64,000 nucleotides of DNA from Leptidea sinapis (taxonomy: Eukaryota > Arthropoda > Insecta > Lepidoptera > Pieridae), in assembly GCF_905404315.1 (NCBI RefSeq), contig NC_066292.1:8184001-8248000 (forward strand), in the 5' to 3' direction. The notes under the pieces were generated by a model. The model worked only from the letters and a program-made list of their open reading frames with translations, ran no database searches and had not been told where the DNA came from. Position numbers and translations under genes: made by a program. Below, in pieces: positions 1 through 10,529 of the stretch. Numbering within the stretch: position 1 is the stretch's first letter; each line of letters opens with the position of its first letter.

Positions 1-599
1 TGGAACTTATAATGTATTTAAATCATTTGCTTTTTAAGTAGTGGACCATTATTTTACATAATATTATATTAAGGCATTTACTAATAACTCGTAGAACTTG
101 ATTAGTATAATATTGATAATATATAATAATAATTTAATTATTATTCATGGCTAGCTCAAAAAATGTATAACCACCGAGGTATATTATGTTAACATAGGAT
201 ATAATAATACTTTGAATTGAATCTGGTTCTTTTCATGTAATTTCTCTATTGAAGATTGGGACTGATCATTTAACATCAGGTGATCAATTAATTTTGTCTA
301 TACTTTAAAGTTTTATTGATAAAATTAGAGGATTGGATAAAGATGACTGACCTTGTAAGATATTTAATACCATTCTTAACCAACATAAAGCAAGACAATT
401 TTGTAATATCAATTTGTGAAAATGTTCAATTTGTAAATAACTCCTAAGTTACTCTAGTTTAATATTTTACATAAGTGTATAAAATTTATAAATAAATTTA
501 GTATTTTAAAAGTATTGTTTCATTTGTGCATGTGGTGACACACCAGAATAGCACAACCCCATTTCCTCCATGGGTGTCGTAAAAAATGACGGGTGGTAA
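1..599. other. AT-rich intergenic sequence, no gene seen
   Basis: Strongly AT-rich with no convincing coding potential. A short stretch near 265-290 resembles the tail of the LINE family seen at 26219-26540 and 62040-62258 (a TTAACATCAGGTGA-like block), but it is too degenerate to define. Confidence 0.4.
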
Positions 600-1530
600 G
601 GGATACAAGGAATAGAGGATGGGCAGCATCATGGTTCTGAGAGAACAGCACCATCTACTGCGATGGCCAAGCCAAACCCAACAACGGATAGACACTGTAA
701 GGACCCGGCCACCGCTCGTTGGCAGCCTGGGTAGCAGCCGCACTAGCGACAGGGCGGGGGGTGCTAGTGCAGAATCCCTGGGTTCGGCTACGCTACCGCA
801 AACAAAGACCATTGCCCTGGCAACATATAACGGAGGAGGAAGCTTTGAGCAGATTACGATGGGATTTCGTGGGGTTATCTGATGTGAAAGGATATCTAAT
901 ATGAAGGACTGCTCTACTTCAGGGAGGGCGACCAACTGTCCCAGGGTAGTCTCGGGTTCCTCATTCACATGTCTCTCGTCAGCAACGTAACAGAGATGGG
1001 GAGTGTGTCGACGAGAGTAGCGTATCTAATAATCAGAATTATTGAAAGGTATTCTTTGAAGGTCATTCAGGGTAACATTCCGACTTCGTCACAATTAGAC
1101 GAAATCGAGACCATGTATGATTGTAGATATATATAATACTCTGCGATACATGACTGCGATGAAGTGCAGGAGTATACTAACAGGTTCGTGGCGGCTGTTC
1201 AAATGGCTGGGTATATGTTCTTCAAGGCCACCAGCCGTTCAAAATGATCCGGAATATTTTCGGACTCTACCCCCAAATTGATGGATGTAAGACGTCGCTA
1301 ACTATGGGCCTTATGAGGAGGCAGTGGGCAGGGTACATAGCTCGACGGGCAGGTGGTTGTTGGGTTCAGTAGTGTCCTCGAATGGCGACTACGTACCGGA
1401 AGACGTAGTGTTAGTAGGCCCCCCACAAGTTGGACTGACGATCTAGTCAAGATCGCCGGAATAGGTTGGATGAGGGCAGCGCAGGCGCCCTTGTCAGCAG
1501 TCTTCCGGCTGATATAATGACGATGATTGT
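600..1530 (+). mobile_element. Internally deleted RTE-like LINE copy
   Basis: Two blocks of one non-LTR retrotransposon are visible. Near 810-890, translated pieces resemble the start of an AP-type endonuclease (an ATYN block, then WDFVGLSDV after a frame change). Near 1290-1520 the reading resembles the extreme C-terminus of RTE-type proteins (RRQWAGYIARR, then a degenerate VKIAG region, then the final 3' block). The 400-500 bases between them are far too short for a reverse transcriptase, so most of the element is missing. Frameshifts and stops show it is dead. The C-terminal block recurs at 43868-44075, 21388-21482 and 51490-51555. Family assignment is from memory of RTE-type proteins. Confidence 0.55.
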
Positions 1531-2045
1531 TTCATTTAAATATTTACTAAATGATTGCATCACTCAGTTTAGCTTACAGCCAGCGCTTCTCGTAAGGATC
1601 CTTTGTTTTATCAGTTCCATGTTTCTGCCTTAACTAGATCACTTTGTTTGTACAGGTAAATCTGTTCTCTTGCAAGTGATGGCATTGCCATAGCTACCCC
1701 GGAAACTGAGTAAAATGAAATGGTGTCTGTGACTTGAAGAACTAATGTATTAAATTGTGTTTTGGGATAGTTGCTACAGGGACTTAATTGTTTAAATTAA
1801 ATTGATATGCACTCGTAGAATTTTCGTGATTTCTATACATTCCTGAGGATTGTGAGTCAACCCTCATACTAACCTCGTAATAAACCTGAAATGCGAGTGA
1901 GCTTAATATATTAAACCTATAAATACTTGACGGGAGTAAATCATAGATTGCTTTTTATACACAAGTAATGTTTAATAATTATCAGATCACAAAGTTTTGA
2001 AACGAAACAGTTGGTGGTTTAGGCCGGGTGTCGCGGGTGGGGAGT
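1531..2045. other. Intergenic, 3' flank of the hydrolase gene
   Basis: No gene is seen. On the minus strand, an ATTAAA polyadenylation-type hexamer lies at 1976-1971, about 70 bases past the stop codon of 5-hydroxyisourate hydrolase. It is a reasonable 3' end for that transcript. Confidence 0.4.
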
Positions 2046-2132
2046 TTAGCTGCCCCGGTACGTGGAGTATCCGAATGGACTGAGCAGCAGCGGAATATGA
2101 TAGTGCTCATCTTCCTTGGTGGTGAATACGAT
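2046..2132 (-). CDS. Urah: 5-hydroxyisourate hydrolase, exon 2 (residues 86-113)
   Basis: This exon is 87 bases including the stop. It reads from an acceptor (CAG at 2135-2133) through a short acidic stretch to [19 protein letters not shown] and TAA. His97 and the terminal YRGS are signature active-site residues of the hydrolase. The phase (0) matches the exon 1 donor exactly, and the joined protein has the family length. Confidence 0.94.
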   Translation of the reverse strand: MVFTTKEDEHYHIPLLLSPFGYSTYRGS

Positions 2133-2352
2133 CTGAAATTACAAAATTTAGCTTTAGGGTATGCTGAAACAAAAAATCCTATGTGGAAGAATTATAGTTG
2201 AGGGAGACTAGCAGCCATGCGAAGTGAATATGTAGTATCTCGATGTAGGGAAGCTAGTGCCAGAAGAAATAGAAAGAATAATAATTGAAGGCTAGGACGA
2301 AAGAAGGAAAGAAAGAAAAGGAAAGCTTACTTTTCGTATACCTATAGGTACA

Positions 2353-2910
2353 AAATTTTGGGCGATTTGATGTGGCACCAAGCCCTTTTAGCGAAAATGC
2401 CATCATATGGGCTTTCTGAGAGGTTATTCAAATGGTTCTCTAGTTTTTGGCTGATCGGAGCATCAAGGTTATTATCGACGGTGCATACTCTGATTTACAA
2501 ACTATAAATGCTGGTGTCCCTGATGGCTGCGTTCTATCCCCTACACTGTTTCTTCCTCATCAATGATATGCTGCAAATCTTGTTACACCGGCCATACCAA
2601 CATACTTTTGTTACTACTAAGTTAAGCTTGACTAACTTGCGTCTGAACTCGAGACTGATACGCAGTCTCAAAATTTGACCGCCAATATTTAGTCCAGTAT
2701 AACACTAAGAACGCACAAGGTTAAGCGCGTAAAACGCGAAGCTGTTCAATTTTTCGGGCATCCAGTGCTATGTGCGTTCCTAAGAGCTATTTGATCTGAT
2801 TTCACCATCGCCCGACATATCACAAAATTTGATATCATCTCCAACACCTGGATGTCTTGTTTTAAGGAACTTTCTGGTAGATACCTAAAACCAAAACTTA
2901 GAATGGGTTT
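2353..2910 (+). mobile_element. LINE reverse-transcriptase and C-terminal relic in the hydrolase intron
   Basis: At 2353-2590 the reading resembles a Jockey/CR1-type reverse transcriptase (FLADRSIKV, then a changed GVPQGCVLSP block, then HINDML). It closely parallels the longer fragment at 51556-52070. At 2800-2910 a piece matches the C-terminal block ([13 protein letters not shown]) seen at 26219-26540 and 45880-46195. This suggests the reverse transcriptase and that C-terminus belong to one LINE family. It runs antisense to the host gene and carries several stops. Confidence 0.7.
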
Positions 2911-3251
2911 CCTTGCTTAGGTTCGGGGATGATACGTGCATCAGTTACCACCGTAATAGCCGTATGCTAAGAGTAGGGTAAGCTCAGAGTGCTGGTCCAG
3001 ACTAGCAGATTTTAGCAACCAACTGTACGTACCTACTAGCGCTATAGAAAACCTAATTTTATAAAGATCAAAAGTCGGTCAACTGTAGGTACCTACCTAA
3101 TAGTTTAAGTTGTTTGTTATTAAACTGTAAACTTATTTGAATCTTGTTAATAATACCTACGTAATCAAACTAATATAATATCCTTTCAGGGCCTTTATTA
3201 TCGACTATCAAATCTTGTTACTTAGTCTATGAAAACAAAGTATCAACTCAC

Positions 3252-3506
3252 CTCTACAAACGGATACAAAGTTTCCTTATTCCACTGCTTGTAATAATCC
3301 TCCACCTTAAACTTGAGCTTGTAAACTCCGGCCGACATCGAGTCCTTAGTGAACGGAAACTGTACTCTACCGTCGCTAGATGTCACTGTGTTGTGCCACA
3401 TGATCCATGAATCATCTTTCTTCTTGTATAGCTCCACAAATAATCCATACACCGGCTTCCCGGTTGAAACATCTAATGCGTGCGTCGATAGAACTGGCCG
3501 AGACAT
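3252..3506 (-). CDS. Urah: 5-hydroxyisourate hydrolase, exon 1 (residues 1-85)
   Basis: The ATG at 3506-3504 opens MSRPVLSTHALDV, the family N-terminus with the catalytic histidine at residue 9. The GKPVYGLFVELYKK strand and SDGRVQFPF (Arg47) follow. The exon ends after the glutamate of YPFVE. The next bases, GTGAGT at 3251-3246, are a consensus donor. Reading on past the donor gives only two residues before a stop, which confirms the boundary. The start is chosen because it places LSTHALD at the usual position. Confidence 0.95.
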
Positions 3507-4180
3507 TGTGTTTGTTCGAAGACTGATATTATTGTAATCTGAGCGAGTGAGGTAATAATTAATATTATGAGTTGTGACGTAGCAGCAAGTAAGCAGTGTG
3601 ATACACTAGTAATTATGTAATTTTGTTGTTAGCCTTGAATATATTCGTTAATAACTTGTTACTGGATGTAACTCTCACTATTAACAGATCATTATCAAAT
3701 ATAATTATTGTTTTTTTTAAATCAAAAGTTTGGTACTTAATTATGTACCTATTTATAGAGGCATTTATTTACCCCAGTTTCCCAAAAGTTAGTTTTCTAA
3801 AATATGAAGGAATAATAATTAATTCTTATTATATTTTATCTTAACTTATCTACTCTAACTGCTGCTTTTTATTTGTCATTAACTTTTCGATATTGCGGTA
3901 AATTAATATCTTAATTTAGCTCTAATTAAATGTGTATTCAGCTTTATGTTTGATAGTGTTATCAATGTGAGAATGTTTTATTTTCTGGTGACATGATAAA
4001 TATGGGTCGGTTTGGACTTCCGAACTCTAACTGACCTGATAATTGATGTTTATACCTACTTTCGTACGTTAGCGATAATAATATGTAAAATAATAACTAA
4101 TTAAAACGTAGTGAAACAGAACCGTATTTGAAAAGTGGATTAAGTAGGTACTTAGTTACCTACGATTGCTTACGACAAGA
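3507..4180. other. Intergenic upstream of the hydrolase, no gene seen
   Basis: AT-rich sequence that should contain the hydrolase promoter on the minus strand just above 3506. No clear TATA-initiator pair was identified and no coding region is supported. Confidence 0.35.
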
Positions 4181-4184
4181 ACGT

Positions 4185-4530
4185 CCGAAAAAGTCGGTCA
4201 GGCTTCACAGATTGTGGCAAACCACGGGTTACCTCCCAATACAGTAGCTGTGCGTATGATGGGAATTCAAGGGAATTGTTCATTATGAGTGTTTACATAC
4301 ATTGCATTTACCGCCGGGCAGAACCTTCAATTCAGATCTCTAGTGCCTACGGCTGATAAGATTGAAACAAGAAGTTAAGAGACATCGGCCTGAATGTATC
4401 AACTGAAAACTGATCTTTCAGCACGATATAGAGTTACCTACTTATTGTGAAGACCACACACAACTCATTTCTCAGCAAATCTTCCAAGCAGGACTCGACG
4501 TTTTTCATTCGGTGTTTCCCGTAGGTATAA
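4185..4530 (+). mobile_element. Mariner-like transposase relic
   Basis: From about 4350 the plus strand reads IRLKQEVKRHRPECIN, then a stop, then KLIFQHDIELPTY. This resembles the conserved part of mariner-type transposases, in which a run ending in RPEL-N is followed by VFHHDNARPHT. The second catalytic aspartate (HD) is visible, but the surrounding block is degraded, and no terminal repeats were found. It is a dead fragment. Confidence 0.5.
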
Positions 4531-4832
4531 GAGAGCATGAGGTATGCTGATCACTCACCGTGAGGGTTTTTTTGTCCTTGTTACCAAAACTGTGTATGTG
4601 GACACACAGTGCGACGGCGAACATAAAAGTCTCCCTTTTCATTTACTCACATCGCTACTCATGTTCTGATTCTGATGACTCTTTCTCTTTCATTAATGAC
4701 AAACCTTTGAACACCAATTCCGAAAAGGTTGAGTTTTTTACAATTGTATATGTTTAAGTAAGTATGTACTATAGTGAATATCCTGATCTAGTGTAACAGT
4801 AAAGTTTTTCCACTTGCAAAGAATATGTATCT

Positions 4833-4880
4833 AACTAGCTGACTCGGCAAACATTGTTGTGCCATATAAAGCTCTCCAAA
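4833..4880 (-). mobile_element. Helitron 3' end fragment
   Basis: The plus strand shows CTAGCTGACTCGGCAAAC near 4836. Its reverse complement ends in a small hairpin followed by CAGCTAG, as at 17091 and 36549. Only the end is present. Confidence 0.45.
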
Positions 4881-5290
4881 TCTTCTTGCGCCCTGCCATT
4901 CTGTCTACGGTTGTCGGGTTGGGGAGCTTTCCTTTATGAATGATGCTGGTTATACAACTGTACCATGTGTATGTACGACCTCGTCCTAAACATCTCTTTT
5001 TCTCAGGTCTTCAGTACATGGTCCTCGTCTCGCCTCATTACTTGACCGTTTCACCGCCTCAGACAGCTCTCTTTGAGCTTGTCGGCTATAGGGGCTACTT
5101 TAAAACTGCCGCGGATGTACTCGTTTTGAACTTTGTCAAGCCCTCTTACCTCTCCTGACTCCACCTTAGCATTTTCATGTCGGCATGTGAAGCTTATGTA
5201 TATGGGTTTCTTTAACTGGCCAGCACTCTGCTCCGTAAAGGATCGCGGCTCTCACCACAGTCTCAGAAAAACATTATACTTATTATACCT
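4881..5290 (-). mobile_element. LINE 3' fragment, antisense
   Basis: Read on the minus strand, 5280-5160 gives a block like AILYGAECWPVKETHIHKLH and 5155-5080 gives a block like KVQNEYIRGSFKVAPIADK. These resemble the C-terminal region of RTE-type reverse transcriptases (the YGSECW region and the domain after it). Frameshifts separate the blocks. Open frames on the plus strand here are shadows. Confidence 0.6.
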
Positions 5291-5743
5291 ACCGTTAGAC
5301 TTAGAAAATTTACTACAGAAACGATTTCCTGGACTTCTATTCAAATGATTAATTGCCAACAACTTCATAGTGTTAAGATTTTTTAATTTCAATTAAAGTT
5401 ATTAAGTGCTTATTTAAATTAGCCGGATAGGAGACACTAGGTACTATAATTTAAGATGTATATTGTATTCGATGCAATAAATAAATTTCATTTCAAAGAG
5501 ACTTCGTTTTGCGTCAATCTGTCTCGACAATTTATTTCATAAATTAGTAAAGTCCAACGTGTTGATATCATTTTTTGGAGTCTTGGTCTCTTTTGGCTGT
5601 ATCTGGTACAAAACTGAAAGTTAAACTCTTTCTTTTCTTTTAAGCTGAACTGCACGTAAGTCATAATATTATCTTGTCAACTGACATTATTCGTAGCGTG
5701 GATCAGACAAGAAATACAAACACCGGACGGATACAAAAAATAT
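5291..5743. other. Intergenic, no gene seen
   Basis: AT-rich sequence. The block around 5470-5510 (AATAAATAAATTTCATTTC) looks like a retrotransposon tail. The cleavage region for the minus-strand secreted-protein gene should fall near 5720-5735. Confidence 0.35.
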
Positions 5744-6595
5744 TTATTTTTCAATTGGATCAGAATTAAAGTTTTTCACATTATATTTATTTTTAATATA
5801 AATATCAGAATGTAGGACATCCTTTCTTCGAGCTTGATCTAAAATATTATCCTTCGCAGCAGCATCATGTTCTGTTTTCATTCTATCTTCATGTCTGTCT
5901 GTTCCCAATGAGAACATATTGTAGCTAGGCTCTCCGTGTTTGGTGTAGTCAATCCGCCATATTGGAGGGTTAGCTGGTTCCACCTTGTACGACAAATGTT
6001 GATGCTTTTTAGTAAGCGTCATGTCTGGCAACTCTTCTGACATTGAAAATTTGTCTTCCGAATAATCTCCTAAGCGCTTTTTGATATCTTTGTCTCTATA
6101 TTTTACTTTGTGGGGATAGAATTTCTTTATATTCTTCCTACCGTACACTGTTGTGTGCTTCGAATTAGCATTTTTAGTTTTCTTAAAATGTCTCGATGGG
6201 ACTTTTTCTATCGCGTGTTTAGTGTAGTCATCGCCAACGTAATTGGAATACTCTTCTTTTACAAATGGGTGCAGAGTTACGTACCGCAAAGCTTGCGTCG
6301 TTTTCTCCATTTTCAGTTTCCGATAGTTAATTTGTGCGATCGACTTCTCTATTAGCTTCCGTAACGTTGAATCCTGTGTGATCAGTTCGCAAGGTATCGT
6401 TTTGAAGTTCTTGCATAAAAGCTTTTGCATTCTGGAGAGGACTGGTTCATTTTTGCTCTCAACAGGTTCGAGGTCTCTTTCGGTGTTGGAACTGTCTTTG
6501 TGGAAATTGGAGACCATTTGAGACATGAGAGCGTTGTTGCGTAGAATTTTTCCATCCGTCGTCGTTAGCAAGATTAGTATCGCAATACGAATCAT
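5744..6595 (-). CDS. Predicted secreted protein, family not recognised
   Basis: An uninterrupted 283-residue frame. The N-terminus (MIRIAILILLTTTDG) looks like a short signal peptide with cleavage near residue 15. The rest is hydrophilic and rich in Lys, His, Asp and Asn, with two cysteines close together (about residues 61 and 69, in LLCKNFKTIPCE) and no membrane segment. A PPIWRIDYTKHG motif lies in the last third. A pyrimidine tract and AG (6600-6599) lie three bases before the ATG, so a 5' non-coding exon is spliced on. AATAAA (5748-5743) overlaps the TAA stop. I do not recognise the family; an insect-restricted secreted or cuticle-associated protein is a guess. Length, splice signal and lack of repeat character argue that it is real. 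Confidence 0.75.
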   Translation of the reverse strand: MIRIAILILLTTTDGKILRNNALMSQMVSNFHKDSSNTERDLEPVESKNEPVLSRMQKLLCKNFKTIPCELITQDSTLRKLIEKSIAQINYRKLKMEKTTQALRYVTLHPFVKEEYSNYVGDDYTKHAIEKVPSRHFKKTKNANSKHTTVYGRKNIKKFYPHKVKYRDKDIKKRLGDYSEDKFSMSEELPDMTLTKKHQHLSYKVEPANPPIWRIDYTKHGEPSYNMFSLGTDRHEDRMKTEHDAAAKDNILDQARRKDVLHSDIYIKNKYNVKNFNSDPIEK

Positions 6596-7158
6596 TGTCT
6601 ATAAAAAGAAAACAAAATGTGTTACTAAACATAATTGTTGTATTTATTTAGTACTGAATGGAGTGTATCTGTTACATGTTCTTAAATTAAATAATATTTT
6701 ATGGAGAACGATGATAATACCGATGATTAAGACGCTGACGTCATTATTTTTGAAAACAAAATGGTGCCAGGGACTTCTTCAAATTTTTTTTTTAACAGAT
6801 TTAGTATTTATATTGATCATTATATTCTTTGTGTAACAGTATTTCAATACTATTGAATATACCGAAGAATTAATAGATTCCTTAAATGAAATATTGTCTT
6901 GAGTCGTATGATCGTAACATCACACCATTTTTTTTACTAACGGAGAATGTAAACTCTTCTTAGATGATTTTATTAAAAAATTTTTCAATAGCGCAAAAGA
7001 TCGAAATTAAATTATAAGAAGTTCAAGGCAGAGATCTTAAACATGACGTATGTAATATGATCTAGTAAGTAAACCACAAACCTAAAATCCGTACCAGTTT
7101 CAAGCAAGCAGATAGCACAGTTAAATGAAATTCAGTTCATAGATACATTGCTACTCAC

Positions 7159-7240
7159 GTACGGTCCTGCTTCTGTGGTCAGGTCGGATGCTGAACTGTG
7201 AACGCTGGAGCGGAACTAACAGTTACATTGTGTATACTAT
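7159..7240 (-). other. Possible non-coding first exon of the secreted-protein gene
   Basis: On the minus strand a consensus donor (GTGAGT, first bases 7158-7157) follows CAGGACCGTAC. It would splice to the acceptor at 6600-6599, leaving only ACA before the ATG. The upstream limit is unknown. Confidence 0.4.
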
Positions 7241-7337
7241 GTATGTTTACAAACACACACACGAGATGTTGTTCCGAGCGACGCCTGACTCAAATCACGT
7301 TGTTCGATATTATGAAAACAAAGTTGTGAGCACGCAG

Positions 7338-7792
7338 TTAAGGCGACACTAAATGCCAGCGACCTTGAGGGATATGAGTTCACGGCTGCCGGCCCGCCAT
7401 CTATGTAACAAAGCCAATATTTTCAAAATTATTGCGTGGAAAACAGTTTATATGCTTACAATCCTCTTTATTCACTACTAATCTGAATAAATGAACCTAC
7501 ACAAAAAAGTACAAGCTATAAGAATAACGAGACTTACTTTTCTGAGAGAAGTACCAAAAAATGCGTCACGCCATGCCAAAAAACTTGTTTAGCTTCAAAG
7601 ATAAGTGGTAGTTCAAAAAGGCTCGGCAGTGTTAACTATAACCAACAGCAAGCATTAGCAACATACAAATAAGACTTAAGGATATGTGTAACAGGATAAA
7701 GTAGTGTTCAGAGCTCGAAATGCTATACTTTCACCACAAAACTTGTCTAAAAACATCATGTTTGCGTGTTTTCTGCTTACTCTTCGCCTTAA
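7338..7792 (+). mobile_element. TTAA-flanked short element, copy 1
   Basis: A 455 bp unit begins TTAAGGCGACACTAAATG and ends CTTCGCCTTAA. TTAA at both ends fits a TTAA target duplication, as made by piggyBac-like transposases, with the short inverted end GGCGA/TCGCC. It has no coding capacity. The same unit recurs at 10074-10529 and, inverted and truncated, at 8430-8699. Confidence 0.75.
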
Positions 7793-8429
7793 GCCATTGT
7801 TGTAACTATGTACCTACAGACCCACAGATGCATTATAATATGAGTTATTTGAAAGTGTATTGGAGGAGGATTTATTAAAAACATCTGAGTCTAACAAGTA
7901 TATTATGAAAATATGTGGAGATTTTAATATTAATTTATTAGAAAAATTCACCACAATTTATTTAATTCAGATATTAATTCAAATCATATGATTTTCTAAA
8001 ATATTCTTAGAACCTACTACAGTTACCGTTAAGATATTTACCAATTATAAATTTATTTGTGAATAATTATCAAACTGAGATCTGAGCACTTTGGTCAATT
8101 AGCCTCTTTTAATATTGAGGTTAAACATGCATTAACCTACATTTTAACAGTTTACGTTTGTTCCTATGAATAGGTGAATGGAGAAATATAGCGCTATTGT
8201 TTCAGAAAGTCTTAAGTCTTCAAATTTGTATTCATTCAAATATAACAGTTATACCAATGAAATATATGATATTACGTTATTTAAAATAATTAAAACAGAG
8301 TTTGCTATTTACGTCTACTCTGGTTTTCTCTTGTCATTCAATGATTTAGCAACAGCTAAATCTAACTAACGATATAGAAAGATGTTAAGAATTTTGTTTT
8401 TTTGACATTCAGGTTCTATCATCTCATGC
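7793..8429. other. Spacer between inverted elements, no gene seen
   Basis: AT-rich spacer. A 63-codon open frame near 8178-8369 has no recognisable features and is probably chance. Confidence 0.35.
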
Positions 8430-8699
8430 TACCAACTTTTCTTTGAAGTTAAACAAGTTTTTTGGCATGGCGTGACGCATTGTTTTGGTACTTCTCTCAG
8501 AAAAGTTATTCTTATAGCTTGTAGGTACTTTTTTGTGTAGGTTCATTTATTCAGATTAGTAGTGAATAACGAGGATTGTAAGCATATAAACTGTCTTCCA
8601 CGCAAGAATTTTGAAAATATTGGCTTTGTTACATAGATGGCAGGCCGGCAGCCGTGAACTCATATCGCTCAAGATCGCTGGCATTTAGTGTCGCCTTAA
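8430..8699 (-). mobile_element. TTAA-flanked short element, copy 2, inverted and truncated
   Basis: The reverse complement of this block matches about the first 270 bases of the unit at 7338-7792. The outer end (GTCGCCTTAA, finishing at 8699) is intact and the inner end is lost. Together with copy 1 it makes a large inverted repeat with a spacer of about 0.8 kb. Confidence 0.72.
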
Positions 8700-9640
8700 G
8701 TGGTACGTTCAACAGAGAAGCCCACATTATCTTCACGTTCTTTGAATTCAAATAATTTACTTAGAAGTTAATAGGAGAGCCGCCTCGTATAGCCTTCTCT
8801 CTGCTACACGCACTTGCCACCTGATGACCACTAAAGTGAAAGATGAGATCATATTAAATATAGCCATAAAGCCAGTGCTTTGTTTAAACATAAAATAATA
8901 TGAATGTTATAATGATAGCTCCAGTTCAAGTTCTTTGGCAAGATATATTAGCGCCATCTAGTATCGAATAGTTTAACTAGAAGAAGCATTATTCACTTCT
9001 ATTCAGAGACAGATGTCGCATCTGGTATGAAAATATAAACGTACGTAGGTCTTACCAATTAAAATTATCTATTTCTCTTTCGGCTGTACACATTATTTTT
9101 CTTAATCGGTATAATATTACGTAGTATTTACATCTTCTTTGAATATTCCAATTGGTTTACCGCATTTAATGCACGTAATTTATAAAAATATATAAAGTAA
9201 TGACGTTCGTCACGATTGTGGAAGCTTGTGGTCAGAATTCCGAAATGAAAAAAAAAATTAGATAGACTCATTTTTAGATTGTTCATTCCGTTCAATTTAT
9301 GGAACTACTCTGATAAGAAGTTAGTAAATCTTTTGTTGGGCGATGTTTACAACATGATCCCGGGAAATGTAAAAAAAATGTGTTACGACATTAAAAATCT
9401 ATTCATATTTCATAATCCCTATGTTGAATATATGAAATTGAATTTCACAAAAAAACTGAGGCATCTTCAGGAGCTGCTAACTCGCTAAGCGAGTTCGTGT
9501 AGAAGTGATATAACTTAGAGTAAGTGATATAACTTAGAGTAAGACCACTGAAGATAATCACATAAAATATTTTTACTTATTATGGGTTTCAGAAATTTTA
9601 TGTCCAAAATTAGTTTCAAAACTCACCGTAGGTATAGTAC
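8700..9640. other. Intergenic, no gene seen
   Basis: No coding support. A LINE-like C-terminal reading (LWNYSDKKLVNLLLGDVYNMIP) occurs near 9297-9480 but is not assignable. A 20-base unit (AAGTGATATAACTTAGAGT plus one base) is tandemly doubled near 9502-9541. Confidence 0.35.
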
Positions 9641-9644
9641 CTAC

Positions 9645-10010
9645 GCGTCGAAGTCAAAGACAAAATAGAAACTTTATTCAATTAGGCTTAAATTAAGCGC
9701 TTTCGAATAGTCAATATTAATATTTATTTTTAATTACTGAATCTACCATATGTTTGGAAAAAGTTGAGTTCGTGAGAAGAACATAAAAGAAACTCAACGA
9801 ACACTCTTTTCAATCTTTTTACAATGGCTGTAACATACATACATATATGAGTCGTGTTTATATTATTTCTTAAAAAGTATTAAACAATAAACTATATAAA
9901 AAATCGTATATTGGATGCATAAACCTTTAGAGCTTGAATTCATTGTTTTTGTAAGGATTCTTCGTGAACATGATGGTCGTGATTACCGTCATAATTAGTT
10001 CCATCCAACA
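9645..10010 (-). repeat. LINE 3' region, copy 1
   Basis: The block shares its order of motifs with 19800-20245: an AAGTCAAAG start, an ACTTTATTCAA block, a GTTGAGTTCGTGAGAAG block, and a far end with TTTAGAGCTTGAATTCATTG. On the minus strand it ends with AATAAAGT then TTTGACTT, like a retrotransposon 3' UTR with a simple tail. Confidence 0.6.
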
Positions 10011-10073
10011 AATACAATGACTTATTAACTGTAACAGTTTGATCTGGCACCAAAAGCAGCACCCGTTCACGAG

Positions 10074-10529
10074 TTAAGGCGACACTAAATGCCGGCGACC
10101 TTGAGCGATATGAGTTCACGGCTCCTATGTAACAAAGCCAATATTTTCAAAATGCTTGGGTCGAAAATGTAACATTTTAACATGCGCAAACTGCTTAATT
10201 GCTTACAATCCTCATTATTGATTACTAATCTGAATAAATGTACCAACATAGAAAGTATAATCTATAAGGACAAATTTATGATAGTAGTATACTAAACAAA
10301 TGCATGATGCCGAGAAAAAACATGTTTAACTGCAAAGAAAACTGGTAGTTCATAATAGCTCTGGAGTGCTAAATTTAACCAAAAATAAGCATTAGCAACC
10401 TACAAGTAAGACTTGAGGGTATGTGTAACAGGATAAAGTAGTGTTCATAGCTCCAAATCCAATATTTTCACCACAAAACTTGTCTAAAAACACCTTGTTT
10501 GCATGTTTTCTGTTTACCCTTCGCCTTAA
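10074..10529 (+). mobile_element. TTAA-flanked short element, copy 3
   Basis: A 456 bp copy of the unit at 7338-7792 in the same orientation, with TTAA at both ends (10074-10077 and 10526-10529), and many substitutions plus a small deletion near 10122. Confidence 0.75.

Larger units (their letters stand above)
2046..3506 (-). other. Urah: Gene span: 5-hydroxyisourate hydrolase, two exons
   Basis: Complete two-exon gene on the minus strand. The enzyme hydrolyses 5-hydroxyisourate, the product of urate oxidase, on the way to allantoin. Exon 1 (3506-3252) encodes residues 1-85 and ends in a GTGAGT donor. Exon 2 (2132-2046) follows a TTTCAG acceptor and encodes residues 86-113 plus TAA. Both exons join in phase 0. 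Length 113 is normal for this transthyretin-like family. Diagnostic features are the N-terminal LSTHALD block with His9, Arg47 in SDGRV, His97 in [10 protein letters not shown], and the C-terminal YRGS that separates the hydrolase from true transthyretin. The 1119 bp intron carries LINE relics. There is no obvious signal peptide, so it is probably cytosolic or peroxisomal. Confidence 0.95.

Noticed and set aside
498..968. 156-codon minus-strand frame
   Set aside because: Antisense to an RTE-like LINE region; the sense strand carries the recognisable motifs.
9279..9488. 70-codon frame as a gene
   Set aside because: It reads like a scrap of a LINE C-terminus and has no gene context.
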